Origin: Nematopogon swammerdamellus
Lineage: Eukaryota > Arthropoda > Insecta > Lepidoptera > Adelidae
Length of the DNA stretch: 64,000 bases
Direction of reading: 5' to 3'
Assembly (NCBI GenBank): GCA_946902875.1
Contig: OX336353.1
Location: forward strand, 17,125,151-17,189,150
The notes beneath the pieces are model-generated. The model had not been told where the DNA came from, did not search any database, and was given only the letters and a program-made list of their open reading frames with translations. Below are positions 10,976 through 21,078 of this stretch, piece after piece (position 1 is the stretch's first letter; each line of letters begins with the position of its first letter). The position numbers were made by a program, and so were the translations under genes.

Positions 10976-11362
10976 GTTTTTTTTTTTTTATGGAACCTGA
11001 CACGTTTGGCTACATCACCTACAACATCCGTGATGTCAGCCCATAACACAGGGTGAACTAGGTGCCATGTCAGTGCTTCCCTTCATTTCATGTCGGCTAC
11101 ACTAAACTGGACGGAAAGCACGAACTATTTACATAGCCGTTTCGACCGACGTTTCGTTCAGTGCGGTGGTACCAACCCGGCCGGGATAAACCCTACCACC
11201 TAGTAAGGTAAGAAGGGAAGGGACCTACAGTTTAACGTGGAATCCGAACCACGGTCAGCCTCCAACGGTCGAGCGGTCACCCATCCAATCACTGACCGCG
11301 CTCAGCGTTGCTTAATAACAGTTGACTAACCAACCGCGCCACTGAGCTACCGAGGCTGACGA
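10976..11362 (-). mobile_element. SINE-5S full-length copy
   Basis: Read on the minus strand: GTCAGCCTCGGTAGCTCAGT head, 5S-like GCGCGGTCAGT...GGATGGGTGACCGC, B-box-like segment, shared body and A tail (T run at 10979-10990). The 5S segment is slightly diverged (TGATTGGATGGG). Confidence 0.8.
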
Positions 11363-11369
11363 ATTTTCT

Positions 11370-12165
11370 TATCCCTTAGTCGACTTTTACGACATGCGAA
11401 GGGGAGAGATGCAGTGGGGCTATTCTTTTTAAGTACCGACCCCACACGGTACAGGCTTTTCGTCACTGAAACTAACACACGCACCTATCTGTGTACGTAC
11501 ATTAAAGAATTTCCGCCCCTGAAGGGACCAAGGAGCAGTAATTAAGAAAGTTACAATCCGTCGAATAATTTACTACATGAAATTCCGACCCCGTGCTGGC
11601 CTTCACGCATTTCATTGCTAACTTAACGCATTTGTTACTAAACTATTCGCTGTACGGCGGCCCTATTCTACTAACTATATATAGTATGTACACAAGACTG
11701 TGTTCAAAGAATTAAATACAATTGAAATTACAAATTTAAAAAAAAAACGTCCAGCTAAGTAAACAAAATCCAGGTAAGTATTGCTCCAGTAAACATTACA
11801 TTGTAACAGATACATTGGAAAATTTACATACATACATATCACACACGCTGAATCCCGACAATCGGGGTAAGCAGAGTAATCGGTGTTGCGCTGCAAGAAC
11901 TCTGGTCAATTACAGCACAACACCGACTACCACGTTTCGCAAAGTATTCGAACAAGATTAAATCGATCAAGCAGCAAGTAAGGCACGAAGACCCACCTGC
12001 TGCATGAGTCGGTGGAAGTACCGTGCCAAGGTGAGAGGTGGCGAGCCTGTCGCCCTTCAGCACGGCATCTTGTCCTTATCCCTTAGTCGCCTTTTACGAC
12101 ATGCATGGGGAGAGATGCAGTGGGGATATTCTTTTTAAGTACCGGCCCCACACGGTACACGGAAA
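11370..12165 (-). repeat. Two Rep-D pieces flanking unique sequence
   Basis: A short end fragment (11370-11460) and a near-complete copy (11828-12165) both end in GAGATGCAGTGGGG...CCCCACACGGTAC. The sequence between (11461-11827) is AT-rich with no feature I can name. Confidence 0.6.
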
Positions 12166-12735
12166 ATTTACATAAGGTGCAAAGGCGGACTTATCCCTTA
12201 CAGAGATTTCTTACAGTCAACCTTTGGATGTTTGAGATTCGATAATATAGTGGAATGTAAGTAGGTAGTAGCAAAAGAGTTGCGTGACAATTGAAGATAA
12301 AAATAATAATAAGAATACTTATTAATACATACATATAATTACATGCAAGTAAAATATAAGCCATACATGTTTAATACATATAAATTACTAAATATATAGA
12401 ATATTATATACAAATAAATATACATACATACATACTTGTCCATCCAGGTAAGTATGCCTTCTCGCCAAACCTCACGAAGAGAAGACAAAACGATAATAGA
12501 CTAGCTCTTTCGTCGGCCTCCTCGAATCACACCTCCAGTCAATTGAAGCAAATTGAGGGAATCGGCTGCGGCGGCGCGAGCGCAGCCCGATGAGTGACGC
12601 TTTTATTAAATCTTGTTCAATTGTCGGCAATTTGGAGACAAATTGAAGTAAACACACCGGCAAATCCGACGGTCCGCTCTTCTACACCGGGCGCGCCTGC
12701 CTGGCAGGACTATTTATATTTTTGTATTGTGAATT
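12166..12735. other. Non-coding, no gene seen
   Basis: It includes a LINE tail word GCAAAGGCGGACTTATCCCTTA (about 12180-12200), AT-rich (TACA)n-like sequence and a GC-rich stretch around 12560-12600. I found no splice-bounded ORF. Confidence 0.4.
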
Positions 12736-12900
12736 GAATTTATCGGTGTAAGCAGAGTCATCGGTCTTGTGCTGCAGAACTACATCACAGCACAACACGG
12801 ACCACCACGTTTAGCAGAGTATTAGGGCAAAATAACTATTAAGGAGCTAGTACCTAAGACGAAAATCCATCTGCTGCGCATGACTCGGTGGAAAGTGCAA
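12735..12900 (-). repeat. Rep-D fragment
   Basis: Reverse copy with TCGGTGTAAGCAGAGTCATC, CAGCACAACACGGACCACCA and a degenerate end near GACTCGGTGGAAAG. Confidence 0.55.
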
Positions 12901-12974
12901 ACGAAAGAACAAGACTTAAAAATGTGAGGGGCATTTCTCATTCATACTTGTTCTTTTTTTTTCTACATGTGGCT

Positions 12975-13090
12975 CCGAGTCACCCATAATGTGTCTAACG
13001 CTAACGACGCCCATGGATATTCGGTCTTATGCGGGGGTTGCGAATGCCATGCCGGCTTGGCAGGTGCCTATTTACGCCCCTCTTAAAGGA
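12975..13090 (-). pseudogene. LINE C-terminus fragment (FKRGVN...HGRR type)
   Basis: The reverse strand carries the motif that reads YSLGSFKRGVNRHL and VRPNVHGRR* in better copies (28735, 52590). Only the last about 35 codons are recognisable, followed by non-coding DNA. Confidence 0.55.
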
Positions 13091-13667
13091 CCCGTTCTTT
13101 TTATTAACGTTCTCGTATCGTATGGAAATATACCTAAGTCTTCCAGAAGAAACTACACACCCACTCGTACACACATACAAAAACAGTATTTTTTTTTAAT
13201 GAAAACCTGCATGCATCCTTGAGTCAAGAGAGGGACCAATGATGCATTTTGAGAAACTATGTGTTCTCAAAAACCAAATAATATCAATAACAGAAGGAAG
13301 CTGGCTGAAATTTTTACATTATCAATGGATAAATATAATGTCAGTTTCAGTAACCGTCTGGCATCGCGCTGAGCGCTATAGTAGAGAACAGATATAAAAG
13401 AAAAGATAATTAACTGACTACTTGTTGTTTTTATTCACAAATACACAAACCACAGAGCAAGAAACCGCGTCGCCGGGGGAAGACTGCCGCCAATCGCTGT
13501 TCTTTGATATAAACGAACCCTAAAACTACCTTCAGATGTGCATTTGTAACGGTGCGTCACGCACCGTTGGCAATTTTGTTTTCGATTATAAATCAAGAAA
13601 GAATTAGCCAATTCACATCGAGATTTCACTGACGTTTTCGGGCACATGTAAGTATGGTTGTAGAATA

Positions 13668-13935
13668 TTTTGCCGCGAAGCCGCTAGAATAGCTAGCAAA
13701 AATTAAATAAAGAAAGAAAGGAACAGAAAACAATAAATTAAAACTTCATACAGCAAACAAAAAATTAATGTAAACATTATTAAAGAACGAAATGGTCCAG
13801 CCAAATCGAAGCCGCGAGAATAACTAGCAAAAATTAAATAAAGAAAGAAAGGAACAGAAAACAATAAATTAAAACTTTAATGTAAAACATTAATGTAAAA
13901 ATGATTAAAGAACAAAATGGTCCGGCCAGTCTTAG
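13668..13935. repeat. Two tandem ~131-bp units
   Basis: CTAGCAAAAATTAAATAAAG plus AAAGGAACAGAAAACAATAA occurs at about 13692 and again at about 13824, each closed by AAATGGTCCRGCCA. A local tandem duplication with small indels. Confidence 0.7.
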
Positions 13936-14291
13936 GACAACCGCTAGACGGAATCCCTTCGTTTCCCTGATTGAGGACATTGGCTGCGGAGTGCGGCTCC
14001 TAACTGGCGAAACCTTTTAGGCTCTCTGCCTACCCCTCTCCCCTTCCCCTCGCACTTCATACCCCAACTCTACACACCCGGTGTACGATTTTCTTCAGTC
14101 ATTGATTCACTTCCTATCTTTAGGGTTCCGGATCCATCACAGGTGTAGTAGATATAGATGTAATAAAATTGTAAAAATTGTACTATGTAATTGAAAAAAG
14201 TAAAAACTATGTACTTGAAAAAAGTTTAACACAATTGGAAAAGATTTAAAAACACTGATGATTTTTTTTTTATGGAAACTTACATCTTGAA

Positions 14292-14566
14292 ATAACCGGC
14301 CAAGTGCGAGTCGGACTCGCGCACCGAGGTTTTTGCACCGTTGAAAAAACATATTTATTGTATGGGTCCTCATACAAGAAACTAAATTTTTCCCCTTTGT
14401 TGTTATATCCGCTAAAATACCACATATTATTCTGTGAACATTTCAACTGGCTTCAACAATTACGGTTCCAAATATACAGCCATCGGACGGACGGACAGAC
14501 AGACACACAGACAGACAGACGTTGTAGGTAGTAATAGGCTTCCGTACGAGGTACGGAAACCTAAAA
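14292..14566 (+). repeat. Rep-A subfamily copy
   Basis: It begins CGGCCAAGTGCGAGTCGGAC, contains GTATGGGTCCTCATACAAGA and a CAGA/CGGA run, and ends in GAGGTACGGAAACC. A distinct subfamily from the copy at 1099. Confidence 0.65.
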
Positions 14567-14907
14567 AGACGCGCGTTTTACAAATATGCGTTATAGAAAT
14601 TTTTGTTTTGTTCAGTGTGTTGAATTAATAAGGACCAGAATGATCAATTGATCGCACTATGCGAGTGAATTTACATAGAAATGCCCGTAAAGTGATATTC
14701 TACCTCGATTTGCCGGTCGAGTGATTTATGAAAATTAATAATCAAAGCCGATTCATTGGAAGAGTAAAAATAATAAAAACATCTCAATTGAGAGTAAATG
14801 AAATTCGGTCTGATTGCTGCTCCGCAAACGAGAAGCTCTTCATTTGAACTAGGCCCGTTCACACGGAACGTCTTCACACGTTTTCATATGAAAATTAGAA
14901 TAATTTT

Positions 14908-15115
14908 TAGGGTCCCGTATCCATACGGAAGCCTACAACGTCTGTCTGTCCGTCCGTCCTGTCTGTCTTAGGTCTGTATCTTTTTCATTTCAACCGTATT
15001 AGGTAGCCGGTTATAAGTTTCACAGAATATGACGAGTTATTTTGGCGAATATAATAACAAATAATAAAAAAAAATCAAAAGTGATCAATTAAGGGAGGTC
15101 CCCATACAAGAAACG
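14908..15115 (-). repeat. Rep-A subfamily copy, truncated
   Basis: It starts TAGGGTCCCGTATCCATACG, continues with GTCTGTCCGTCCGTCC and stops after GGGAGGTCCCCATACAAGAA. Confidence 0.6.
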
Positions 15116-15385
15116 TGCTAAAAATCAATTATGCTTACGTTAATCGATAATAGATGGCGCGACGGGCAGTTTTGTATGGCAGATACAAAAGATGGACGGA
15201 TATAGCTTTTTACAGGTATCGTATAGCGGATCTACAGAACCCTCTGTGCGTGAATAAAACTCACGCTTGACCGATTTTTCACTTTATTTTCAATCGGTCG
15301 GCCAATGGTCATCGTTCAATATATGCGTTATTTTGTACCAACTAGGGCGAATTCCTACCACCTAGTAAAGTAATGGCAGATACCT

Positions 15386-15421
15386 ACAGTTTTACACGTG
15401 CAAGCACGTGTAAAACTGTAC
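15386..15421. repeat. 36-bp palindrome of SINE-head sequence
   Basis: Seventeen perfectly complementary bases on each side (ACAGTTTTACACGTGC / GCACGTGTAAAACTGT, plus flanking T/A) meet at a central AA. The sequence is the start of the SINE-F body, so two SINE ends meet head to head. Confidence 0.8.
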
Positions 15422-15639
15422 ATCCTCTTTTCACACATAACACATATATATACACCTTTCGTGAGGTCAGATGAAATTGATTGCGTCGAGAACCTTTGGT
15501 CTCTTGGCACAGTTACCGTTTCTCATAAGAAAACGGGTAGAAGTCCGGCTTCTACCGCTACTTATTTCGTGAATTCGAAGAATTAGATCTTTTTTTTTTC
15601 TTATTAATTAATCTAGACATTAGAAAAATATTTTTCTTT

Positions 15640-15858
15640 CCAAAATTATGTTTGCGGCCTAGTTTAAATATAGTTGACTGACTTTACTTAGGTACCCTAT
15701 AAATTTTGTTGCCTCACGGAAATCTGTAGGCTTTCAAATTTCAAGAGGATCACTCAAGCCGTTTAGGATCTAGGCTCTGGAGAGACAGACGACGGATCAA
15801 CGGACAGATACCTGACAGCATTTACAAGGGTCACAGCCAACGCCGCAGTCTACGGAAT
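15640..15858 (+). repeat. Rep-A-like diverged element
   Basis: TTCAAGAGGATCACTCAAGC, GACAGACGACGG and a terminal CTACGGAATCCTAAAAA have the general plan of Rep-A with low identity. Confidence 0.4.
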
Positions 15859-16163
15859 CCTAAAAACCGGCCAAGTGCGAGTCGAACTCGCGCACCGAGA
15901 GTTCCGTATCGCCATGTCATGGTCGGCGCCACTCACGCCATCTATGGCGTGTTTTATGAAATGCTTCATATTAGTTCAAATTCATGATTAGTTAAAATGC
16001 TTCATAGTCTTCTCGGTAGATGGCGCGCATACACTTTTTAGTTTCTTCTATGGGAACCCCTGTGAATTTTTTACTTTTTCATATTTTTCTTATTTGTTGT
16101 TATATCGTCCATAATAACACATATTCTGTGAAAATTTCAACGGGCTACCTATTACGGTTCAAG

Positions 16164-17308
16164 CAGCGGCGACTCCTCTCAGTTGGCGAGGTTGGCGCCG
16201 CCAAACCAAATAAAATGAATGACACCATTAATACAGAAGTATCAGGCTAAAATAAATGTGAAAAAATTTCGGAGTTATATTATTTATGTCATATAATCCA
16301 CGATTAATAAGATAAAACGTCAATCCCGTACCCGTTACATAATTTGAAATTTCGCGCGCGTCAAACGCGGGCGACGACGAATGACGACACATCAAGGCAT
16401 TCATTGGCCGGTTGACTACATTTTGTAGCGCCATCGTATTCTATACAAGGCGGAAGCGACCGATGTCCCCCCCCGTCCCGCGCGGACCCGCTGATCAGCC
16501 TTTCGAGTTGGCGCAGCGGGGAGTGCATTTAGTGACGCGGTAGCGAGTAGAGCGAGCTAGCGAGCGAGCTAGGTGTGTGTGTTGCGTGTGCGGGTGTGTG
16601 CGCGCTGCGTCCACACGACTAGTATTCTTGTGCTGTGCGACGTGCGATGCGATGCGACTAGCGAGCTAGGCTAGGTGTGTTGTGTGCGCGTGTGTGTGCG
16701 CATTGGCTCGCGAGTTGATAGCTGCATATATTCCGTTATGTAGGTATGGACTTTGTATGGTTGAATCCTGTGCAGTGTTGTTCAATTTAAAGTGATTTAT
16801 TGGTAATTATAATGGCAAACTCCTACCGAGCTATCTACGGAGCACTCAAGGACAAGAGAGACTCAGTAATTTGGCACTCTTACATATCTGTGGAAAAGGA
16901 GTTGCTAACAAAATTGAGGAAGAAAGAAGATTTTCACGATCGAGTCATCGAAAATTTCTTGTCTGTGGAACGAAGAGTGGACTTCATGTACAAATAAAAT
17001 GTAACAATTCAAGCTTGTATGCCTGTCTCGTCGTCGTCGTGCCAGAGGAGACGTCGCTGTTGTCGGCTGCAACTCGACAGCTTTGACACAACCAGTAGGT
17101 ACCTATCTACAGACAAATAAATCGTAAGTGAGCAAAATAAATCATTTAAACTAAATATTATAAACTATCTATATCGTAATCGTCTTTCAGTTTTTGAACT
17201 CATTGTGGTAGAAATAAATTAACGCGTAGGTACCTAAGTTATGAAATTATGAAAAAAAAAATCCTTAGCCAGAGCCAACCCAATATTCAGGACCAGGAGT
17301 CGCCGCTG
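16164..17308. mobile_element. hAT-like element, 1145 bp, GC-rich leader and small ORF
   Basis: It has a perfect 14-bp TIR, CAGCGGCGACTCCT / AGGAGTCGCCGCTG. Flanks are GGTTCAAG (16156-16163) and CGTTCAAG (17309-17316), an 8-bp TSD with one mismatch. The left end continues ...GGCGCCGCC, a pattern known from hAT elements. It carries a CpG- and TG-rich stretch (16440-16740) resembling a promoter/5'UTR and a 61-codon ORF (16812-16997). It is read as an internally deleted derivative of an autonomous hAT. Confidence 0.8.
16812..16997 (+). pseudogene. Small ORF, possible hAT transposase C-terminal remnant
   Basis: The ATG at 16812 opens 61 codons ending TAA. The second half reads SVEKELLTKLRKKEDFHD, then VIENF and RRVDFMYK at the very end. 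A pattern of 'xIEKELL...VIxxFAxxxRRxDF' close to the stop is what I know from C-termini of ZMYM/TTF-type hAT transposases, so this may be a transposase end retained after internal deletion. That is inference. The first 20 residues match nothing I recognise. An in-element promoter may lie upstream. A second overlapping frame from 16871 runs longer but has no familiar motif. Confidence 0.4.
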
Positions 17309-17402
17309 CGTTCAAGATATACAGCCCTCGGACAGACAGACAGACGGACAGACGGCGCGCGTAGGCTTAGTAATAGGGTCCCGTACCGGATACGGAACCC
17401 TA

Positions 17403-17814
17403 AGAACTAGACAAGGCCTTTAGCGGTCGGCTGCGAGCGCTCGCTCTGCGAAATTCGGCCGTGTGCCCACGGTCTTACTAGGACGTCGTCGGCGGCGCGG
17501 CGTCGCCATCTCAAATTGATAATTTCCTTCGCACGTTTATTTTCGCTCCCCCTGATTTTGTTCCGTAAATTGAAAATAAAGGCGCCCCGTTTGCCGACGG
17601 CTTCTGGACTCCGCCGAAATAATACGAAAGTGTAATGGCCTCTTTGGAATGATAATGGAAGGATGGTAACTTGTGGCGTTTGCTATTGCGACATCTTAGT
17701 GTTGTTGTCGTGAATGAATTATGTTAACAGGTGTTTATCGTGTCCGTTTATAATGAATGAGACTGACAAATTGTAGAACTAGAACCTAGTTTACTAGTTT
17801 TGTTTTACTATACT
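17403..17814. other. Non-coding, no gene seen
   Basis: GC-rich at 17420-17520 (GGCGGCGCGGCGTCGCCATC), then AT-rich. No splice-bounded ORF or known repeat recognised. Confidence 0.35.
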
Positions 17815-19339
17815 GCCCTCCATAATGTATAGGTCGTAACTGCCAAAATACAATTTTACAGGAGAAGCAAAAACGTGTTTGGCTTTCGGCCAACTATTTG
17901 TTCTTATTTATTAAAAGTTATTGTAATGTCAATATATGGTCCTTAAATTAGTCTATTTTTTCTTATTTATAGTTTCCTGAAAATCTAATCGGATGACCTG
18001 TAACTGCAGTTACAACGTTTTTTCTTAGTATTAGAAGACTCGTATATTTCGTCAGCCATGAGACTTCGAAGTAAAAAAGTCATTATCTACTTTTATCCTG
18101 TAAATTATTCCAATAAATATCTAAATAAATCACAGGTTTTAGGTGTAAAATAAACAAAAAAATTATATTCTACAAAACTTGCATTATTTTTTAATTGAGA
18201 TGAGTAAATTATTATAATACTTTACATATATATTCATTAATTCAAAGAAATCAAGAGAAAATAATCTTAGCTTGCAATGGCTTCACCAAGAACACCACCT
18301 GGGCCATTGAAAATACTTGGAAGTGGAAAAATTTGGGAGTTATGCTTTTCTTTTATTTTCCGTTACGCAAGTAATGAGTCTTCTTGTGTGAGTAAAATGG
18401 TTTTCGTGTATGCATATACTTGAAAATTAAAAATTTTAATTTTTGACAATTTTTGTCTTTTTTTTCAAAATTGACATATTTCAGTCTGAAAAAAGCAAGT
18501 AAATTTTAATCAAATTTTTAAATATGAATACATGTTAGCATTTAGAGGAGTAGAATAATTATTATATAGTGAAAAGGTGCGCGCTGTTAGAATCTGGAGT
18601 GCATTCACTCGTTGAGTTCGTCGCTTCAGCGACACCAGGATATTTTCACGCTCACAGTCGGTGATTCGCTAAACGCTTATATATTTGAAAGTCATTTTCA
18701 ATGTACCCCAAGGTCATGTAATGCATGAGATCTGTGAATTTTTTGCTAAGTATATCATTAGGACCACTGAACTTAAAATATACTAATTATTAATAAATAA
18801 ATAGATTAATTAATAGAACTTAAGAAAGACATAACCTCAAATTGATCACACCTTTTAACTCGTTACTTACTTATGAGTTGATCACAGGGTTCCCAGATAG
18901 ATACGATACACTAATTTTTGGCTATAAATACCAAGCTTAAAAGGCGTAACTGATGCCGTAAGACTTATCCATAATGACTACTTTAAGAAATTGCCACGAC
19001 TATAAGTTTTATCTGCACTAATTTATGTAGATACGACCTTTATTTCGTGTAACAGTAAGATACAACCACTTCAGTAGTAGGCCTAAAGCTAAGACAAGAA
19101 GTCGTATCTGCTTAGTTACAACTTTTGGTCTTAGTGATCTTCAGATACGACTAGAAGTCCTTGCACATGGTCACTTTTTGCAGATACACATATTTTTCTT
19201 AGCAATTTTTCTTGTGATTTTTACGTAAAAACGAACTTTCTGTCAATGTCATAAGGTGCATTATGAAGAGGGCTACACAAATATGTAATAATCAAAAATA
19301 CCTAAAATTGTTAGATACGACCTTTACATTAAGGAGGGC
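17815..19339. mobile_element. Non-autonomous TIR element, 1525 bp
   Basis: Ends GCCCTCCATAATGTATAGGT and, inverted, GCCCTCCTTAATGTAAAGGT match over about 30 bp (continuing GTCGTA). The right 450 bp repeats the TIR core: AGATACGACCTTTA-like words recur at about 19029, 19103 (reverse), 19142 and 19314. Such subterminal repeats are typical transposase-binding sites. No transposase ORF. The outer flanks (ACTATACT) also look inverted, so the true tips may lie slightly further out. Confidence 0.65.
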
Positions 19340-19363
19340 GTAGTATCGGAGTATAGTATCTGT

Positions 19364-19757
19364 CAGCCTCGGTAGCTCAGTTGTGCGGTCGGTCGGCTGT
19401 CGGTCGCGACCATAAGCACACCTGATCGCGGTCAGTACTTGGATGGGTCAACGCTCGACCCACGGAGGCTGACCGTGGTTCGGATTCCACGTAAAACTTT
19501 CCTTCTTACGTTACTATGTGGTAATCTTTAACCCGCCCGGGTTGATACCACCGCACTGAATGAAGGGTCGATTGAAACGGCAAACTCTACCACTTAATAG
19601 GTAAGAGAAGGGACCTACAGTTTTACGTGGAATCCGTACCACGGTCAGCCTCCAACGGTCGAGCGGTCACCCATCCAAGTACTGACCGCGCCCAGGTGTT
19701 CTTATGATCACGATCGACAGTCGACCGGCCGAACCACTGAGCTACCGAGGCTGACAA
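19364..19757. repeat. Head-out inverted pair of SINE-5S copies
   Basis: A plus-strand copy (19364-19580; head, 5S box GCGGTCAGTACTTGGATGGG, body) runs into a minus-strand copy (about 19575-19757) that ends in the same head. Both lack the 3' part, so the two bodies meet near 19580. This could be an inverted duplication or an insertion of one into the other. Confidence 0.75.
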
Positions 19758-20126
19758 AACGAACAAGAAACATCTGTAAAAGAAAAGAGGAGTAGGTAAC
19801 GGATATTCCCGGGGTCCCCAACGAGACTGCGGCGGTGGTAGGCCGCAGGATATATAATATCCCAACCTGATTTATACGCTACTTGGCTGTGAACAACCAT
19901 AATTATATTAAGCCGCTCCTATTGGACAAGGAACGAGAAAGTAATGTAATTATGGATTTTACATTGAAGATGTTTTGCTCTGCTGATTACGTTGTCTCGC
20001 TTCTTCTGTTTTGCGCGCATTCGTACTAAGGTTTGTTCCAAGTTCTCCTGAGTATTTTTTTTTTTCGTAAAAATACCTTAAATATCTCTTGCAGAAAAAT
20101 ATGGCAGCTTACTTCTGTATCCGTCA
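19758..20126. other. Non-coding spacer, no gene seen
   Basis: Mostly unique AT-rich DNA before the first Rep-A bases. No repeat recognised. Confidence 0.35.
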
Positions 20127-20283
20127 CATACGGAACCCTATTACTAAGCCTACGCCGCCGTCTGTCTGTCCGACGGCTGTATCTCTTAAACCGTAATAGG
20201 TAGCCCGTTAAAATGTTCACAGAATATTTGTTATTAAAGCCGATATAACAACAAATAAGAAAAATATAAAAAAGTAAAGTGTT
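20127..20283 (-). repeat. Rep-A fragment
   Basis: It begins ATACGGAACCCTATTACTAA, has the reduced GTCTGTCTGTCC run and stops at GTAAAGTG, where a scrap of SINE body (CCCTTCATTTCATGTCGGCT) follows. Confidence 0.6.
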
Positions 20284-20349
20284 TCCCTTCATTTCATGTC
20301 GGCTACGACGGAACAATTTACCAACCAGAATATAAAAAAAATATTTAAA

Positions 20350-20660
20350 AAAAATTGGTTGTCTGTAAAGTCGGTTTACGGACGATAGTTTTACGTGATA
20401 ACGTCATAAAGAAACACAGCTATAAGAATTGTACAATCGTACATTTGTCGATTTCTAGCCTCGATTACCGTACGATACGACAATTACCGTACGTTTGGCA
20501 ACACTGCCGCTTGGGCCGAGGACGTTTCCATGGTAACTTTGAATATCAACATGAATATCAACGTGAATATCAACGTGAATATCAACGTGACTATCAACGT
20601 CAACGTGACACTCTTTCGTACGTGCTGCCCGTGTTCATAAATTTTTAAGACGTTATCACG
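20350..20660 (+). repeat. Rep-E copy with 12-bp minisatellite
   Basis: Rep-E starts TTGGTTGTCTGTAAAGTCGG and contains ACGTGATAACGTC near the left and GACGTTATCACGT near the right (inverted). 20540-20600 holds four to five units of TATCAACGTGAA. Relatives are at 23787-23850, 26500-26600 and 44786-45105. Confidence 0.65.
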
Positions 20661-20860
20661 TCAAAATGTATAACGCCTAAACGATCGAAGATTGGGTAAC
20701 TAATAAGAGGTGATTTTTATTGCAAATGACCTCCCTCGGTCACCACTTTTCGTTTGATCCATGTCTTTTGGAACAACCTGTAGATTTGTCATGACTTGAC
20801 TGAGGAGCGAACGAGTCAAGCTGGGCGGTCAAACTTAACCGAAATATCTCCTCGTTTCAG

Positions 20861-21078
20861 GTGACGAGTCCTTTCCTAGTGGTGGAGCTGAGCCTCGGCC
20901 GGCTGGAGGGGACTCAGCTGCGGGCGCTGGGTCTCCTCAATATGTTTGGCTTCAACATCACGTACGAGGTTCGACCCCCAGCGGTCAGCGACAACGACAC
21001 ATCGCCTCTGCAAGCCCGCGCGTGCAGCGCCATCGAGTGCCGTCTGCTCGGACACTGCTATGCCAATAGAGATTTCAC
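20861..21078 (+). CDS. Receptor exon 1 in window: pre-EGF segment and EGF start
   Basis: Acceptor CTCGTTTCAG|GTG, donor CAC|GTGAGT; 218 nt, enters in phase 0, leaves with 2 bases. It encodes VVELSLGRLEGTQLRALGLL followed by an EGF-like start with Cys at CSAIEC and LGHCYANRDF. Earlier exons must exist upstream, since there is no signal peptide or start here. Confidence 0.85.

Larger units (their letters stand above)
15860..17402 (+). repeat. Rep-A copy split by a hAT insertion
   Basis: Rep-A occupies 15860-16163 and resumes at 17309-17402 (TTCAAGATATACAGCCCTCG to GGATACGGAACCCTAA). Joining the two parts gives an ordinary family member, so 16164-17308 is a later insertion. The duplicated target is GTTCAAG. 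Confidence 0.85.

Noticed and set aside
12500..12660. GC-rich patch as an upstream receptor exon
   Set aside because: No consensus splice sites with a phase-compatible frame and no recognisable domain.
16440..16811. CpG-rich promoter and first exon of the receptor gene
   Set aside because: It lies inside a hAT element bounded by TIRs and a target duplication, and the ORF ends without a supported donor into exon 1.
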